Shown here: one piece after another, positions 10,259-20,755 of the stretch
Position numbering within the stretch: the first letter of the stretch is position 1
Layout: the number at the start of each line of letters is the position of its first letter
Origin: Cytobacillus sp. IB215665
Lineage (GTDB): Bacteria > Bacillota > Bacilli > Bacillales > SM2101
Reading direction: 5' to 3'
Assembly: GCF_033963835.1 (NCBI RefSeq)
Contig: NZ_JAXBME010000001.1
Coordinates: 426,415 to 490,414, forward strand
Length of the DNA: 64,000 bases
Made by a program: the position numbers and the translations under genes
The notes under the pieces: model-generated
Seen by the model: the letters and a program-made list of their open reading frames with translations, nothing else
Database searches by the model: none
What the model was told of the DNA's origin: nothing

Positions 10259-11770
10259 CTAAGCAGCATCTTTTTTAGGCAATAGCGCAATTAATATTAG
10301 ACTAACAATTGCAAATGCGAGAACAACATAATATACAGAGTGAAGCGAGAAGGTTAGTCCATCTTGTAGTATTTGTTTTACACCTTCAGACAGCTGATTC
10401 CTTTCTTCTTCATTAAGTAAAATATTTGCTGAATTAATCGTTAACCCTTCAGTGTTGGTTTCCTGTTCATGAATATATCGCTGAAACTGATTGTTTAAGA
10501 TTCCTCCAAGTAGAGCTGCACCTATTGTATTACCAACATTTCGCATGAACATATTTGCTGCTGTGGCAACCCCTCGTTGTTTCCAGTCAACTGTACTTTG
10601 AATAGAAACAATAAAAGAAGTAGTCGTTAATCCCATCCCTACACCGATAAAAAATGAGCCAGTAGCAGCAGTAATAGGTCCTGCATCAGGAGACATGAAA
10701 ACAAATATCATACTTCCGAATATTAATGAAGCCCCACCGAACAAGGATGTTGTTCTAAAGCCGATTTTCAGTAATAACCTACCAGCAACTGTCGCTGCAA
10801 TTGGCCAACCGATACTCATCGTCGTCAATGTAAAACCAGCAACAATAGGTGATTGTTCCATGACCCCTTGTACAAATGCAGGTAGGAAACTAGAAATTCC
10901 GATAAGCATGATGCCTGTTGTCAAAGAAGCCATATTAGCAATAAATATCGAGCGCTCTTTCCATAAGTTAAAGGGCATCATCGGATCTACAGCACGTCTT
11001 TCTTGAAAAACGAATAACGTAATTGCAATGATTCCTATCATTAGTAGAGCTAATGTAGGTAGTGAAGTCCACGACTGATTATTACCGCCTTCAACAAGAA
11101 TAAACATAAAGGAAGCAATTGAAATGGTTAATAGTACAGCACCAAGATAGTCAATGTCATGTTTCTTTTTTTCAACATCTTCATGAAGAAATGCCCATAA
11201 AGCGATGATGGCCAAAATACCAAGTGGTATATTAACCCAAAAGACATAACGCCAGCTAACGTATTCAACTAATAACCCACCTAAAGCAGGGCCGGTAATT
11301 GCAGAAATTCCCCAAACACTTGATAAATATCCTTGAATTTTGGCTCTTTCCTCTTTTGTATAAATATCACCGACAATGGTTGAAGCGATCGGCATAACAG
11401 CTCCTGCTCCAAATCCCTGAATGACACGAAAAAGAATTAACATGCCCATTGATTGAGCAAATCCACATAGTATAGAACCTAATAAGAAAATAATAATGCC
11501 AAACGTAATAACTGGTTTGCGACCAAATAAATCAGACAGTTTACCATAAATAAGTACTGTAACAGCATTCATTAATAAATATCCAGAAAAAACCCAGCTA
11601 TATAAAGAAAAGCCCCCTAATTCTCCAACAATGACTGGCATAGCTGTAGATACAATGGTAGCTTCGATGGCAGCCATAAACATAGCAAGCATCACAGCAG
11701 CCAAGACTAACGGCTTTTTTGTTTGCTTTTTCATGGGGACATTTGCAATATCATCTGCGGCTTGTCTCAT
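10259..11770 (-). CDS. DHA2-family (14-TM) MFS drug transporter
   Basis: 503 aa with about 14 hydrophobic segments. EmrB/QacA family features: AIEATIVSTAMPVIV in TM1 (motif D1), GKLSDLFGRKP in the first cytoplasmic loop (motif A) and the motif-C region ISAITGPALGGLLVE. These are proton-driven exporters of drugs and organic cations; the substrate is unknown. ATG at 11768-11770 follows AGGAAGGAG at 8 bases. No TetR/MarR gene sits beside it. Confidence 0.87.
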   Translation of the reverse strand: MRQAADDIANVPMKKQTKKPLVLAAVMLAMFMAAIEATIVSTAMPVIVGELGGFSLYSWVFSGYLLMNAVTVLIYGKLSDLFGRKPVITFGIIIFLLGSILCGFAQSMGMLILFRVIQGFGAGAVMPIASTIVGDIYTKEERAKIQGYLSSVWGISAITGPALGGLLVEYVSWRYVFWVNIPLGILAIIALWAFLHEDVEKKKHDIDYLGAVLLTISIASFMFILVEGGNNQSWTSLPTLALLMIGIIAITLFVFQERRAVDPMMPFNLWKERSIFIANMASLTTGIMLIGISSFLPAFVQGVMEQSPIVAGFTLTTMSIGWPIAATVAGRLLLKIGFRTTSLFGGASLIFGSMIFVFMSPDAGPITAATGSFFIGVGMGLTTTSFIVSIQSTVDWKQRGVATAANMFMRNVGNTIGAALLGGILNNQFQRYIHEQETNTEGLTINSANILLNEEERNQLSEGVKQILQDGLTFSLHSVYYVVLAFAIVSLILIALLPKKDAA

Positions 11771-11922
11771 TGGGTTGCTCCTTCCTCTTTAACGCATATT
11801 ATTATAGTATTATAACCTAAAACTTACACTGTTTTTGGACAACATATGTATGTTATACTACCATCGGTGAAATGAACTTAATTTTAAGTATTTAATTTAA
11901 TCAGTAGCAGAAATTACTTTCA

Positions 11923-12063
11923 GGCTGTTTTCGCTTAAAATGTTGTTTTTCGTGCTAAGAGTTAAATCTGTATACCACTAGGATTGTGACTGTAACTATT
12001 TTCATCATAACTTGTTTTAGGTTATAAATAGAACGAACAGCAACAAATTTTCTGAAAAGAGCC
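11923..12063 (+). repeat. MITE-like element, copy A
   Basis: About 141 bp, starting GGCTGTTTTCGC and ending GAAAAGAGCC, imperfect terminal inverted repeats. It shares ends and internal words (TTGTTTTTCG, AACAAA) with copies at 13854-14005, 36944-37076 and 51264-51346. It encodes nothing. Confidence 0.65.
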
Positions 12064-12311
12064 AGTTTAAATATTAAGAAAGAATTGTATGTTTACCTCA
12101 GGCGCCATCAACGCGAGGTCATAAAGTCAAAATGTAAGAAGATTAACAAGCAATCTTCCTGTCACTTCATCTAATTTAGCAGATATATTCATGAGTAGTA
12201 TTGTCACAAGGTGCGGGCTAATTTTCGTGAGTTTAGCACCTTACGTTTACAGGAAATACACTTTTGAACAAATTGAGTGTTTAGGCAGGAAGATATTTTT
12301 CGGAGGCATGA
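12064..12311 (+). other. structured leader upstream of the TPR gene
   Basis: No gene. Two inverted repeats are visible: GAAGATT/AATCTTC at about 12138-12158 and AAGGTGC/GCACCTT at 12208-12242. Neither ends in a T-run, so they may be leader structures rather than terminators. I cannot assign them to a known RNA family. Confidence 0.35.
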
Positions 12312-13802
12312 ATGGGGAAAAACTCAAAACAATCAGCGATTATTATTCCATTTCAAGATGATGAGAAACTTTTCTTGAAAGGAAAAAAAGCGTATCGAAA
12401 TAGCGATTTATATAAAGCAAAGAAGTATTTATCTCGAGCAATACAACTGAAACCAAATGAGCCGGAGTATTTATGTCAAATGGCGATCGTTCTTATGGAG
12501 AATGGAGAGTTTCAGCAATCAAATATTATACTAGCTAATATATTAGAAAATGTAGACCCAACGATGGTGGAATGTTCGTATTTTATGGCAAATAATTATG
12601 CTCACCTAGGGCTGTTTCAAATGTCGCGCAAATATGCGCTTGAGTACCTTAAACATGCTCCAGATGGAGAGTTTAGTGAAGATACTGAGGATCTACTCGA
12701 GCTGTTAAGTATTGAATATGATATAAGCACAGAAGCGCAAGATAGTGAGGAAGATGCGCTCATCTTAAATCAAGAAAGAGCGCGAAGCTTGTTAGAAGAT
12801 GGTCAGTTTTCAGAAGCTATACAATTATTAAACTCAATGATTAAGGAAAACCCTGAATTTTGGTCAGCATATAATAATTTAGCGTTGGCGCATTTCTACT
12901 TAGGTGATTTAAATCGTGCTATACAAATCCTTGACGAGGTTTTTGATAAAAATCCTGGAAATCTACACGCGCTTTGCAATATGGTTATCTTCTTTTATTA
13001 CCATAAAGAAGATGAGCTTGTTAAGCCACTAATCAATAAACTTGAAAAGGTATACCCAATTACGGTTGAACATCGCTACAAGCTTGGAGCAACCTTTGCG
13101 CTCGTAGGAGAATCTGAGCTAGCGTACAAGTGGTTAAAGCAGCTTTATAAACAAGGGTTCGAAGGTGATGGTACGTATTATTATTGGCTTGCAAATGCCG
13201 CGTATTACTCAAACCACGAAAGTTTTGCAAGGAATATATGGAAGAAAGTTATTGAACTCAGTCCAGAAAGGAACGGCACAGAGCCATGGAAAATGCATGT
13301 GGCTCATGAGGTAGTTAAAGGCGCAAACTCACTTTTGAAGAGTGACAATAAATATGAACGTTTGTATGGTTTGTTTTTAGTTAGCCAAGGAAATAATGTT
13401 GAACCAACTGGCATTTATCAAGAAAATGTTCAAACAAAATATACATCATTTGAAAGTGAGCTTGCTCATTATATGACTGGTAAAATATGCCAGAAGGGAT
13501 TAAATAGTCATTCAGGCTACATTAAGAATTCATACATGATATTGGAACAAATTTTTAAAAGTAATAAACTGAGTCATGTAGAAATGGCTGACCTTTTCAA
13601 CAAGGCATGCTTAGTATTTGATAACGGAATAAATATGGAATATGAACTTTTGAATACACATGCTTGGGCTGCAGCAATTGAATATAAATGGAAAAAGTTA
13701 TTACGTAAAAAAGTAACTCAACGAGAGGTTGCCCTAAAATATGATGTTTCGGTAAAAACTGTTTCAAAATATGGTGAATTTGTGAATGTTCTCCTTCAGT
13801 GA
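12312..13802 (+). CDS. yvcD: TPR-repeat protein, YvcD-like
   Basis: 496-aa protein with tetratricopeptide repeats at about residues 20-130 and 155-240 (for example ARSLLEDGQFSEAIQLLNSMI and AYNNLALAHFYLGDLNRAIQIL). No signal peptide or membrane segment, so probably cytosolic. The last 35 residues contain QREVALKYDVSVKTVSKYGEF, which looks like a helix-turn-helix. GGAGG sits 5 bases before the ATG. By position (between his and trxB) it matches B. subtilis yvcD, whose function is unknown. Confidence 0.8.
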   Translation: MGKNSKQSAIIIPFQDDEKLFLKGKKAYRNSDLYKAKKYLSRAIQLKPNEPEYLCQMAIVLMENGEFQQSNIILANILENVDPTMVECSYFMANNYAHLGLFQMSRKYALEYLKHAPDGEFSEDTEDLLELLSIEYDISTEAQDSEEDALILNQERARSLLEDGQFSEAIQLLNSMIKENPEFWSAYNNLALAHFYLGDLNRAIQILDEVFDKNPGNLHALCNMVIFFYYHKEDELVKPLINKLEKVYPITVEHRYKLGATFALVGESELAYKWLKQLYKQGFEGDGTYYYWLANAAYYSNHESFARNIWKKVIELSPERNGTEPWKMHVAHEVVKGANSLLKSDNKYERLYGLFLVSQGNNVEPTGIYQENVQTKYTSFESELAHYMTGKICQKGLNSHSGYIKNSYMILEQIFKSNKLSHVEMADLFNKACLVFDNGINMEYELLNTHAWAAAIEYKWKKLLRKKVTQREVALKYDVSVKTVSKYGEFVNVLLQ

Positions 13803-13853
13803 GCAGATTATTGGACGATTCATTCAGTGTCTTATAGGATACAATTAAGGAAA

Positions 13854-15055
<1,202 letters not shown>

Positions 15056-15161
15056 TTATAACAAAACCGTAATAACGTTTTAACCGAGTTGTAACACAGG
15101 TGCAACAATTATTAGGTACTATAAATATAAGTAATTGACCCCCTTTTATAAATATATCCTT

Positions 15162-15192
15162 GGCACGGGAAATGACCCCGTGTCCTTTTTTT
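15162..15192 (+). terminator. trxB terminator
   Basis: GGCACGGG/CCCGTGTCC stem around AAATGAC, followed by TTTTTTT. Confidence 0.9.
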
Positions 15193-15497
15193 ATATAGAT
15201 TTATTTCGTGGTTCTTCTATCATGAGGACGTTAGATGTAGAAACGTACTTACACCTAAGAACGAAAAGCAAATAATTAATGTGAAAACTATCTATATATA
15301 AGAAAAAAGACCATGAAAACATATGTAAGTAATGCGAAAACTACATTATATAGGTATGTTATGAGCAAAATTCTCTGTTTGTCATTTATTACTATGCAAC
15401 GACCTGAATTGCCTTCCGCATTTCTTTTATACCATTTATTGTGACGAGCAAGTAGAAATAGTATAATTAATGGTATAAATACAACGAGGTGAAAGGC
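15193..15497. other. intergenic before the Nudix gene
   Basis: Nothing clear. A minus-strand frame of 71 codons exists but starts from TTG with no ribosome binding site, so it is not called. Confidence 0.35.
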
Positions 15498-15956
15498 GTG
15501 CAAAGAGTAACTAATTGCGTCTTAGTTCATGAAGGTCAAGTATTACTTTTACAAAAGCCTAGTAGAGGCTGGTGGGTAGCACCTGGTGGCAAAATGGAAC
15601 AGGGAGAATCCATTAGAGAATCTTGCATACGTGAATTTCGTGAAGAAACAGGTATATTTATAAAAGATCCAAGCATTAAAGGTATTTTCACAATATTGAT
15701 AAAAGAGCAAAATCAAATCATTTCGGAATGGATGATGTTTACCTTTCTATCCACAGAATTTGATGGTAGCAATGTGAAGGAATCAGAGGAAGGGAAGGTT
15801 GCATGGCAGAAAGTGGAGCAAATATCCAAGCTACCTATGGCGCCAGGTGACTATCACATTATTGACTATATGGTTAATGGAAAAGGTATCATTTATGGTA
15901 CTTTCACATATACGCCGAACTTTGAGTTGCTTTCTTATCGATTAGATCCTAGTTAA
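15498..15956 (+). CDS. yvcI: Nudix hydrolase, YvcI-like
   Basis: 152-aa 8-oxo-dGTP-type Nudix protein. The Nudix box GGKMEQGESIRESCIREF followed by REETGI runs from about residue 35 to 57 with all conserved Gly/Glu residues. GTG at 15498 follows GAGGTG at 6 bases; a GTG at 15489 is an alternative. First gene of the block yvcI-rapZ-yvcK-whiA-crh. Substrate unknown. Confidence 0.9.
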   Translation: MQRVTNCVLVHEGQVLLLQKPSRGWWVAPGGKMEQGESIRESCIREFREETGIFIKDPSIKGIFTILIKEQNQIISEWMMFTFLSTEFDGSNVKESEEGKVAWQKVEQISKLPMAPGDYHIIDYMVNGKGIIYGTFTYTPNFELLSYRLDPS

Positions 15957-15978
15957 ACGTGTTTGAGGGGGTAATAGT

Positions 15979-16866
15979 ATGAGTACTGGCTCAACGAGTG
16001 ATATCCAAATGGTCATTATTACAGGAATGTCTGGTGCAGGGAAAACAGTAGCCATACAAAGCTTTGAAGATTTAGGATATTTTTGTGTTGATAATCTACC
16101 GCCTTCTTTACTTCCGAAATTTCTAGAACTTATGAAGGATTCCGGTAATAAGATGAATAAAGTAGCACTTGGAATGGACTTAAGAGGAAGAGAATTTTTT
16201 GAAAGCCTATTTGAAGCACTAGATGATATGGCAGAGAAAGCGTGGATTACACCTCAAATCTTATTTTTAGATGCCAAGGATGCCACTTTAGTTAGTCGTT
16301 ATAAAGAAACAAGGAGATCTCATCCGCTGTCCCAAGAAGGACTTCCTCTTGAAGGTATTCAGCTAGAAAGAAAAATGTTGGAAGAGTTAAAGGGAAGAGC
16401 ACAGCTGATTTATGATACATCTGATCTAAAACCTCGTGACTTGAGGGAAAAAATATTACAGCAGTTTGCAACCCAGGGTAAACAAATTTTTACTGTTAAT
16501 GTTGTATCTTTTGGTTTTAAATATGGCTTGCCGATAGATGCTGATTTAGTCTTTGATGTTCGTTTTTTACCGAACCCACATTATATTGATCATATGAGAC
16601 CTAAAACTGGTCTCAATGAAGAAGTTTCATCATATGTTTTAAAATGGAACGATACGCAAAAGTTTTTAACAAAAGTTGTTGATTTATTGACTTTTATGCT
16701 GCCGCATTATAAAAGAGAAGGTAAGAGCCAGCTCATCGTCGCAATTGGATGTACTGGTGGTCAGCACCGCTCCGTAACACTAGCGGAGTATTTAGGTCAA
16801 TATTTTGAAAATAGCTATAAAACTCGTATATCTCACCGAGATATTGACAAGCGAAAGGAAAAATAA
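15979..16866 (+). CDS. rapZ: RapZ/YvcJ nucleotide-binding protein
   Basis: 295 aa. Walker A GMSGAGKT at residues 16-23 and the C-terminal signature [10 protein letters not shown] near 254 define the RapZ family. B. subtilis YvcJ binds and hydrolyses nucleotides and affects competence; E. coli RapZ is an RNase E adaptor. GAGGGGG is about 9 bases before the ATG. Three bases separate it from yvcK, so they are co-transcribed. Confidence 0.94.
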   Translation: MSTGSTSDIQMVIITGMSGAGKTVAIQSFEDLGYFCVDNLPPSLLPKFLELMKDSGNKMNKVALGMDLRGREFFESLFEALDDMAEKAWITPQILFLDAKDATLVSRYKETRRSHPLSQEGLPLEGIQLERKMLEELKGRAQLIYDTSDLKPRDLREKILQQFATQGKQIFTVNVVSFGFKYGLPIDADLVFDVRFLPNPHYIDHMRPKTGLNEEVSSYVLKWNDTQKFLTKVVDLLTFMLPHYKREGKSQLIVAIGCTGGQHRSVTLAEYLGQYFENSYKTRISHRDIDKRKEK

Positions 16867-16869
16867 TAC

Positions 16870-17850
16870 ATGGAAAGAAAAAAACAGCCTAATATTGTAA
16901 TTATAGGCGGAGGTACAGGCTTACCTGTCTTATTGCGGGGCTTAAAACAATACCCTGTGAATATCACCGCTATCGTTACAGTGGCTGATGATGGTGGGAG
17001 CTCAGGAAGACTTAGAAATGAGCTTGACATTCCACCACCTGGTGATATTAGAAATGTGTTAGTAGCTTTATCAGATGTTGAACCATTGGTTGAAGAGTTG
17101 TTCCAGTATAGGTTTGAGGATGGCAATGGTTTATCTGGACATTCACTAGGAAATATTATCTTAGCTGCAATGACAAATATAACAGGCGATTTTGTTCATG
17201 CAATTGGAGAAATGAGCAAAGTGTTAAACGTGAGAGGTCAGGTGTTACCAGCTGCTAATAGAAGCGTTAATTTGCATGCTGAAATGGCAGATGGAACATT
17301 GGTATCTGGTGAATCGAAAATACCTGATTATGGAAAGAAAATCGAACGTGTCTTTTTGACACCTGAAGATGTCAAGCCGCTTTCTGAGACAATAGCAGCA
17401 ATACGTGAAGCAGATTTAATTGTCATTGGCCCCGGAAGTTTATATACAAGTATTTTACCTAACCTATTAGTTTCTAATATAGGAAAAGAGGTTTGTGCTG
17501 CAACAGCAAAAAAGGTCTATATGTGTAATGTGATGACTCAGTTTGGAGAAACATCAAACTATACAGCAAGTGACCATGTTAGAGCACTTTATGATCATAT
17601 GAAATGCGATTTTCTTGATGTTATTATGGTGAATGAAGAGGAAATTCCTGCGTACATTATGGATAGATATGCAAAAGAAATGGCTCAACCAGTCATCTAT
17701 GATATCGACCGATTAAAGGATTTAGGGTTAGATATTATTCACGATAACATTATTAGCTTTGAAGATGGAGTCATTCGACATGATACAAAAAAAGTAGCAT
17801 CTCTCTTATACTCACTTTTACAAAATGTTCACAAAATCCATGGAATATAA
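16870..17850 (+). CDS. mgfK: gluconeogenesis factor YvcK/MgfK
   Basis: 326-aa CofD-like protein required for growth on gluconeogenic carbon sources and for proper cell-wall synthesis in B. subtilis; it binds UDP-sugars. N-terminal IIGGGTGLPVLLRGLK and VADDGGSSGRLR (about residues 11-48), then GPGSLYTSILPNLLV near 190. Confidence 0.94.
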   Translation: MERKKQPNIVIIGGGTGLPVLLRGLKQYPVNITAIVTVADDGGSSGRLRNELDIPPPGDIRNVLVALSDVEPLVEELFQYRFEDGNGLSGHSLGNIILAAMTNITGDFVHAIGEMSKVLNVRGQVLPAANRSVNLHAEMADGTLVSGESKIPDYGKKIERVFLTPEDVKPLSETIAAIREADLIVIGPGSLYTSILPNLLVSNIGKEVCAATAKKVYMCNVMTQFGETSNYTASDHVRALYDHMKCDFLDVIMVNEEEIPAYIMDRYAKEMAQPVIYDIDRLKDLGLDIIHDNIISFEDGVIRHDTKKVASLLYSLLQNVHKIHGI

Positions 17851-17980
17851 CAATTGCATACAAAGTACTCATTTACCTTTTATGTACGAGTGTGATAGCA
17901 TTTAATGAAACTACTTAATTTTTGAATGCAAAATACAATTTTATTTGTATCTGCATATACTAGTTATATTGGAAGGAGTC

Positions 17981-18008
17981 AAGGAGGTTGCTCAATGTAA
18001 GTAACCTC
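17981..18008 (+). promoter_or_regulatory. possible start-stop leader element before whiA
   Basis: AAGGAGG (17981-17987) is followed, 7 bases on, by ATG and immediately TAA (17995-18000). The Shine-Dalgarno can pair in GAGGTT/AACCTC with 18003-18008. A minimal AUG-UAA frame can capture ribosomes. This is an inference from layout only. Confidence 0.3.
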
Positions 18009-18098
18009 AGAGGTGACAGATACTATACCGCCTTATTCTGCGTCGACCTTTTTGTCCTCCTATTTTAAGTCGCATATAGATAAAAGGGGCTGAGAGGT

Positions 18099-19052
18099 AT
18101 GTCATATGCATCAGAGACCAAAAAGGAACTAACAAATATTGAAATTAAAGATTGCTGTGCAAAGTCAGAGCTCTCTGCATTAATAAGAATGAATGGGTCA
18201 TTAACTTTTTCAAATCGTAAACTCATTGTAACTATCCAAACTGAAAATGCAGCAATTGCAAGACGTATCTATACATTGCTAAAAAGATTGTATGATGTGT
18301 CAGTTGAACTATTAGTTAGAAAGAAAATGCGTTTGAAAAAGAATAATGTATATATTGTTCGCTTAATTGAAAGCGCTAAAGGTATTCTTGAAGACTTAAA
18401 AATTATCGATGAAGGTTTCTCGTTTCTTGGAAGGATTTCAGATGACTTAATTAAGAAAAAATGTTGTAAAAGATCTTATTTGCGTGGAGCTTTTTTAGCA
18501 GGTGGCTCGATTAATAATCCAGAAACGTCTTCATACCACCTAGAGATATTTTCGTTATATCGGGAACATAGTCAAGCACTTTGTGAATTAATGAACACCA
18601 GCTTTCAATTAAATTGTAAAATGATTGAAAGAAAAAAAGGCTTTGTAACGTATTTAAAAGAAGCTGAAAAGATTGCTGAATTTCTAAATATTATCGGTGC
18701 CCATAGTGCATTGTTAAGATTTGAAGATGTCCGTATTGTTAGAGACATGAGGAATTCAGTTAATCGCTTAGTTAACTGTGAGACTGCCAATTTAAATAAA
18801 ACAGTTGGTGCAGCTATTAGGCAAGTAGAAAATATTCGGTATATTGATGAAACAGTAGGACTTAGTTCACTTCCCGACAAGCTTCGAGTTATTGCAGAGC
18901 TAAGAATTACTTATCAAGATGTTACATTAAAAGAACTAGGTGAAATGCTACCTGGTGGGAGCATAAGTAAGTCAGGGATTAATCATCGCCTACGAAAAAT
19001 AGATGAAATCGCAGAAAAGCTGCGATCAGGTCATTCTATTAATACAAAATAA
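18099..19052 (+). CDS. whiA: WhiA DNA-binding protein
   Basis: 317 aa: degenerate LAGLIDADG-like domain (about residues 85-200, [13 protein letters not shown]) and a C-terminal helix-turn-helix (about 250-310, [25 protein letters not shown]; the key part is [15 protein letters not shown]). In Bacillus WhiA affects cell division and chromosome segregation. AGAGGT precedes the ATG. Confidence 0.95.
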   Translation: MSYASETKKELTNIEIKDCCAKSELSALIRMNGSLTFSNRKLIVTIQTENAAIARRIYTLLKRLYDVSVELLVRKKMRLKKNNVYIVRLIESAKGILEDLKIIDEGFSFLGRISDDLIKKKCCKRSYLRGAFLAGGSINNPETSSYHLEIFSLYREHSQALCELMNTSFQLNCKMIERKKGFVTYLKEAEKIAEFLNIIGAHSALLRFEDVRIVRDMRNSVNRLVNCETANLNKTVGAAIRQVENIRYIDETVGLSSLPDKLRVIAELRITYQDVTLKELGEMLPGGSISKSGINHRLRKIDEIAEKLRSGHSINTK

Positions 19053-19080
19053 TAGCTTTTGAAAAAGGGAGGAACATTAA

Positions 19081-19338
19081 ATGGTTGAAAAAAAAGTAGA
19101 GGTACAATTGAAAACAGGATTACAAGCTCGACCAGCAGCTTTATTTGTTCAAGAGGCGAATCGTTACGCTTCAGATATTTTTTTAGAGAAGAATGGCAAA
19201 AAGGTAAATGCTAAGAGTATTATGGGCTTAATGAGCTTAGCGGTTAGCAATGGTTCAACAATTACATTGTATGCTGATGGGCAAGATGAAGAAGAAGCAC
19301 TTGAAGCATTATGTAATTTTGTTATTCAAAATGGCTAA
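19081..19338 (+). CDS. crh: catabolite repression HPr-like protein Crh
   Basis: 85-aa HPr paralogue. Position 15 is Gln (GLQARP) instead of the catalytic His of HPr, so it cannot carry PTS phosphate. Ser46 (KSIMG) is kept for HPr kinase. Ser-P-Crh is a CcpA co-repressor; a cre site lies upstream of arcA in this window. AAAGGGAGG precedes the ATG. Confidence 0.97.
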   Translation: MVEKKVEVQLKTGLQARPAALFVQEANRYASDIFLEKNGKKVNAKSIMGLMSLAVSNGSTITLYADGQDEEEALEALCNFVIQNG

Positions 19339-19340
19339 AA

Positions 19341-19371
19341 AAACCCTCTCACAGCAGTGAGAGGGTTTTTT
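19341..19371. terminator. crh/clpP bidirectional terminator
   Basis: AAACCCTCTCAC/GTGAGAGGGTTT around AGCA with A-run and T-run on both sides, between convergent crh and clpP. Confidence 0.95.
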
Positions 19372-19391
19372 CATATTTAGAAAGTAGACGA

Positions 19392-19976
19392 TTAAGTCGC
19401 AGGATCTAGAACTTTATCGATTAAGCCGTATTCTTTAGCTTTTTCTGCAGTCATAAAATTATCACGCTCTGTATCACGTTCGATCACTTCTAACGGCTGA
19501 CCAGTACGTTCAGAAAGGATACCATTTAATTTATCACGTAAGAATAAAATGCGCTTCGCAGCAATTTCTATTTCAGTTGCTTGACCTTGTGCACCACCTA
19601 GTGGTTGGTGAATCATCACTTCACTATTTGGTAAAGCAAAACGCTTGCCTTTCGTACCAGCAGCTAGTAAAAATGCACCCATCGATGCCGCCATACCAAT
19701 ACACATTGTTGAAACATTCGGTTTAATAAACTGCATCGTATCATAAATAGCCATACCAGCAGTAATTGATCCACCAGGACTATTTATATATAACGAAATA
19801 TCTTTATCAGAATCTTCTGCTGTTAGAAATAATAATTGTGCTACAATTGAATTTGCTACATTATCATCAATTGCACTCCCCAATAAAATAATACGATCCT
19901 TTAATAATCGTGAATAAATGTCATATGCCCTTTCTCCACGGTTGGTCTGTTCGATAACAGTAGGAATAAGATTCAA
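19392..19976 (-). CDS. clpP: ATP-dependent Clp protease proteolytic subunit
   Basis: 194-aa serine protease forming the tetradecameric barrel that works with ClpC/ClpX/ClpE. Catalytic triad Ser98 (GMAASMG), His123 (MIHQPLGG) and Asp172 (ERDN). The start is TTG at 19974-19976 with AAGGAGG 9 bases upstream and no nearby ATG; a rarer start than in B. subtilis. The promoter is overlapped by a CtsR box. Confidence 0.97.
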   Translation of the reverse strand: MNLIPTVIEQTNRGERAYDIYSRLLKDRIILLGSAIDDNVANSIVAQLLFLTAEDSDKDISLYINSPGGSITAGMAIYDTMQFIKPNVSTMCIGMAASMGAFLLAAGTKGKRFALPNSEVMIHQPLGGAQGQATEIEIAAKRILFLRDKLNGILSERTGQPLEVIERDTERDNFMTAEKAKEYGLIDKVLDPAT

Positions 19977-20025
19977 TTTATTTATCCTCCTTTTTAAACT
20001 TTATTTAGATATTTATGTAATTTTT

Positions 20026-20054
20026 ATCATACACCTATGGTCAATAAAGGTCAA
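20026..20054 (-). promoter_or_regulatory. clpP sigma-A promoter
   Basis: Minus-strand TTGACC (20054-20049), 17-base spacer, TATGAT (20031-20026), about 50 bases before the TTG start. Confidence 0.85.
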
Positions 20055-20055
20055 A
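20039..20055 (+). promoter_or_regulatory. CtsR operator of clpP
   Basis: GGTCAATAAAGGTCAAA: two direct heptads separated by three bases, 16 of 17 positions fitting the CtsR consensus. It covers the -35 box and spacer of the clpP promoter, so CtsR bound here would block RNA polymerase until heat stress. Confidence 0.92.
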
Positions 20056-20183
20056 CGAAAAGTACTAACAATACTATCTTATTCATGTTTTTTTAAATCC
20101 ATACCTGCTATACCTAAATACTACTGAATTCCGCTTGCATTGTACATCAATCTAACATATAATATTGAAAGCAATCTGTATAT

Positions 20184-20255
20184 GCCCTCGTAGTGTAGTG
20201 GATAGCACGAGAGATTCCGGTTCTCTTAGGGTGGGTTCGAATCCTGTCGAGGGCG
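20184..20255 (+). tRNA. tRNA-Arg (anticodon CCG)
   Basis: Cloverleaf of 72 nt: acceptor GCCCTCG/CGAGGGC, D arm GTGT/GCAC, anticodon stem AGAGA/TCTCT with loop TTCCGGT (anticodon CCG, reads CGG), T loop TTCGAAT and discriminator G. CCA is not encoded. The T stem has three G-U pairs. Confidence 0.93.
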
Positions 20256-20265
20256 TTACGTAAGA

Positions 20266-20299
20266 GAAAAAACCTTCTTTTCAAAAGAAGGTTTTTTTT
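20266..20299 (+). terminator. tRNA-Arg terminator
   Basis: AAACCTTCTTTT/AAAAGAAGGTTT hairpin with a T8 run, 11 bases after the tRNA. Confidence 0.9.
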
Positions 20300-20310
20300 G
20301 TTCAAGAAAC

Positions 20311-20443
20311 TTCGAAGGCGAAGAGCGCCTTCAAATGATAGAGCTAAGGTGTTTGTCGAGGTGAGTCATGAATGCCGACATTGCTACGGAGCCTACAGGA
20401 CTTGGGCGGATGTTAGATGGAATTGAGTCGTCTCCACTTTTCT
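20311..20443. repeat. 120-bp intergenic repeat, divergent copy 1
   Basis: Core hairpin GAAGGCG/CGCCTTC at 20314-20332, then TTTGTCGAGG and a disturbed right half ending CTCCACTTTTCTAG. Compare the two copies that follow. Confidence 0.7.
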
Positions 20444-20567
20444 AGTTGTCTAACTCCAGCACCTAGCCCCTCGAGTCGTTTCACCATCACACCGAAAGGC
20501 AAAAAGCGCCTTTATGTGTAATGGTTCCAGCGCTTGTCGGGGATGACCAAGGTGCTTCCGTTTTTCT
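20444..20567. repeat. 120-bp intergenic repeat, copy 2
   Basis: Order of blocks: GTCTAACTCCAGC, CTAGCCCCTCGAGTCG, hairpin AAAGGC/GCGCCTTT (about 20494-20513), CCAGCGCTTGTCGGGGATGA, CCAAGGTGCTTCCGTTTTTCT. Similar dispersed repeats are known from several Bacillaceae genomes (recalled, not checked). Confidence 0.75.
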
Positions 20568-20689
20568 ATGTCTAGTTTCGCCTCCTAGCCTCTCGAGTCG
20601 TTTCGCTTAAAACCATAAAGGCAAAAAGCGCCTTCACAGTTTTAAGCTCCAACGCTTGTCGAGGCTGAGCAAGTCGTCTGCGCTTTTCT
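20568..20689. repeat. 120-bp intergenic repeat, copy 3
   Basis: Same block order as copy 2: ATGTCTAGTTTCGCC, CTAGCCTCTCGAGTCG, AAAGGCAAAAAGCGCCTT, CCAACGCTTGTCGAGGCTGA, GCGCTTTTCT. Head-to-tail with copy 2. A degenerate single copy is at 35845-35980. Confidence 0.75.
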
Positions 20690-20755
20690 AACTTCCATTG
20701 TTTTACCATACACCTATTATCTCATATATTGTAAAATAGATATGGGGTGGAGAGC

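Noticed and set aside
15288..15503. Minus-strand 71-codon frame with two hydrophobic stretches upstream of the Nudix gene
   Set aside because: TTG start without a ribosome binding site, overlaps the Nudix gene start, and hydrophobicity is expected from AT-rich antisense.
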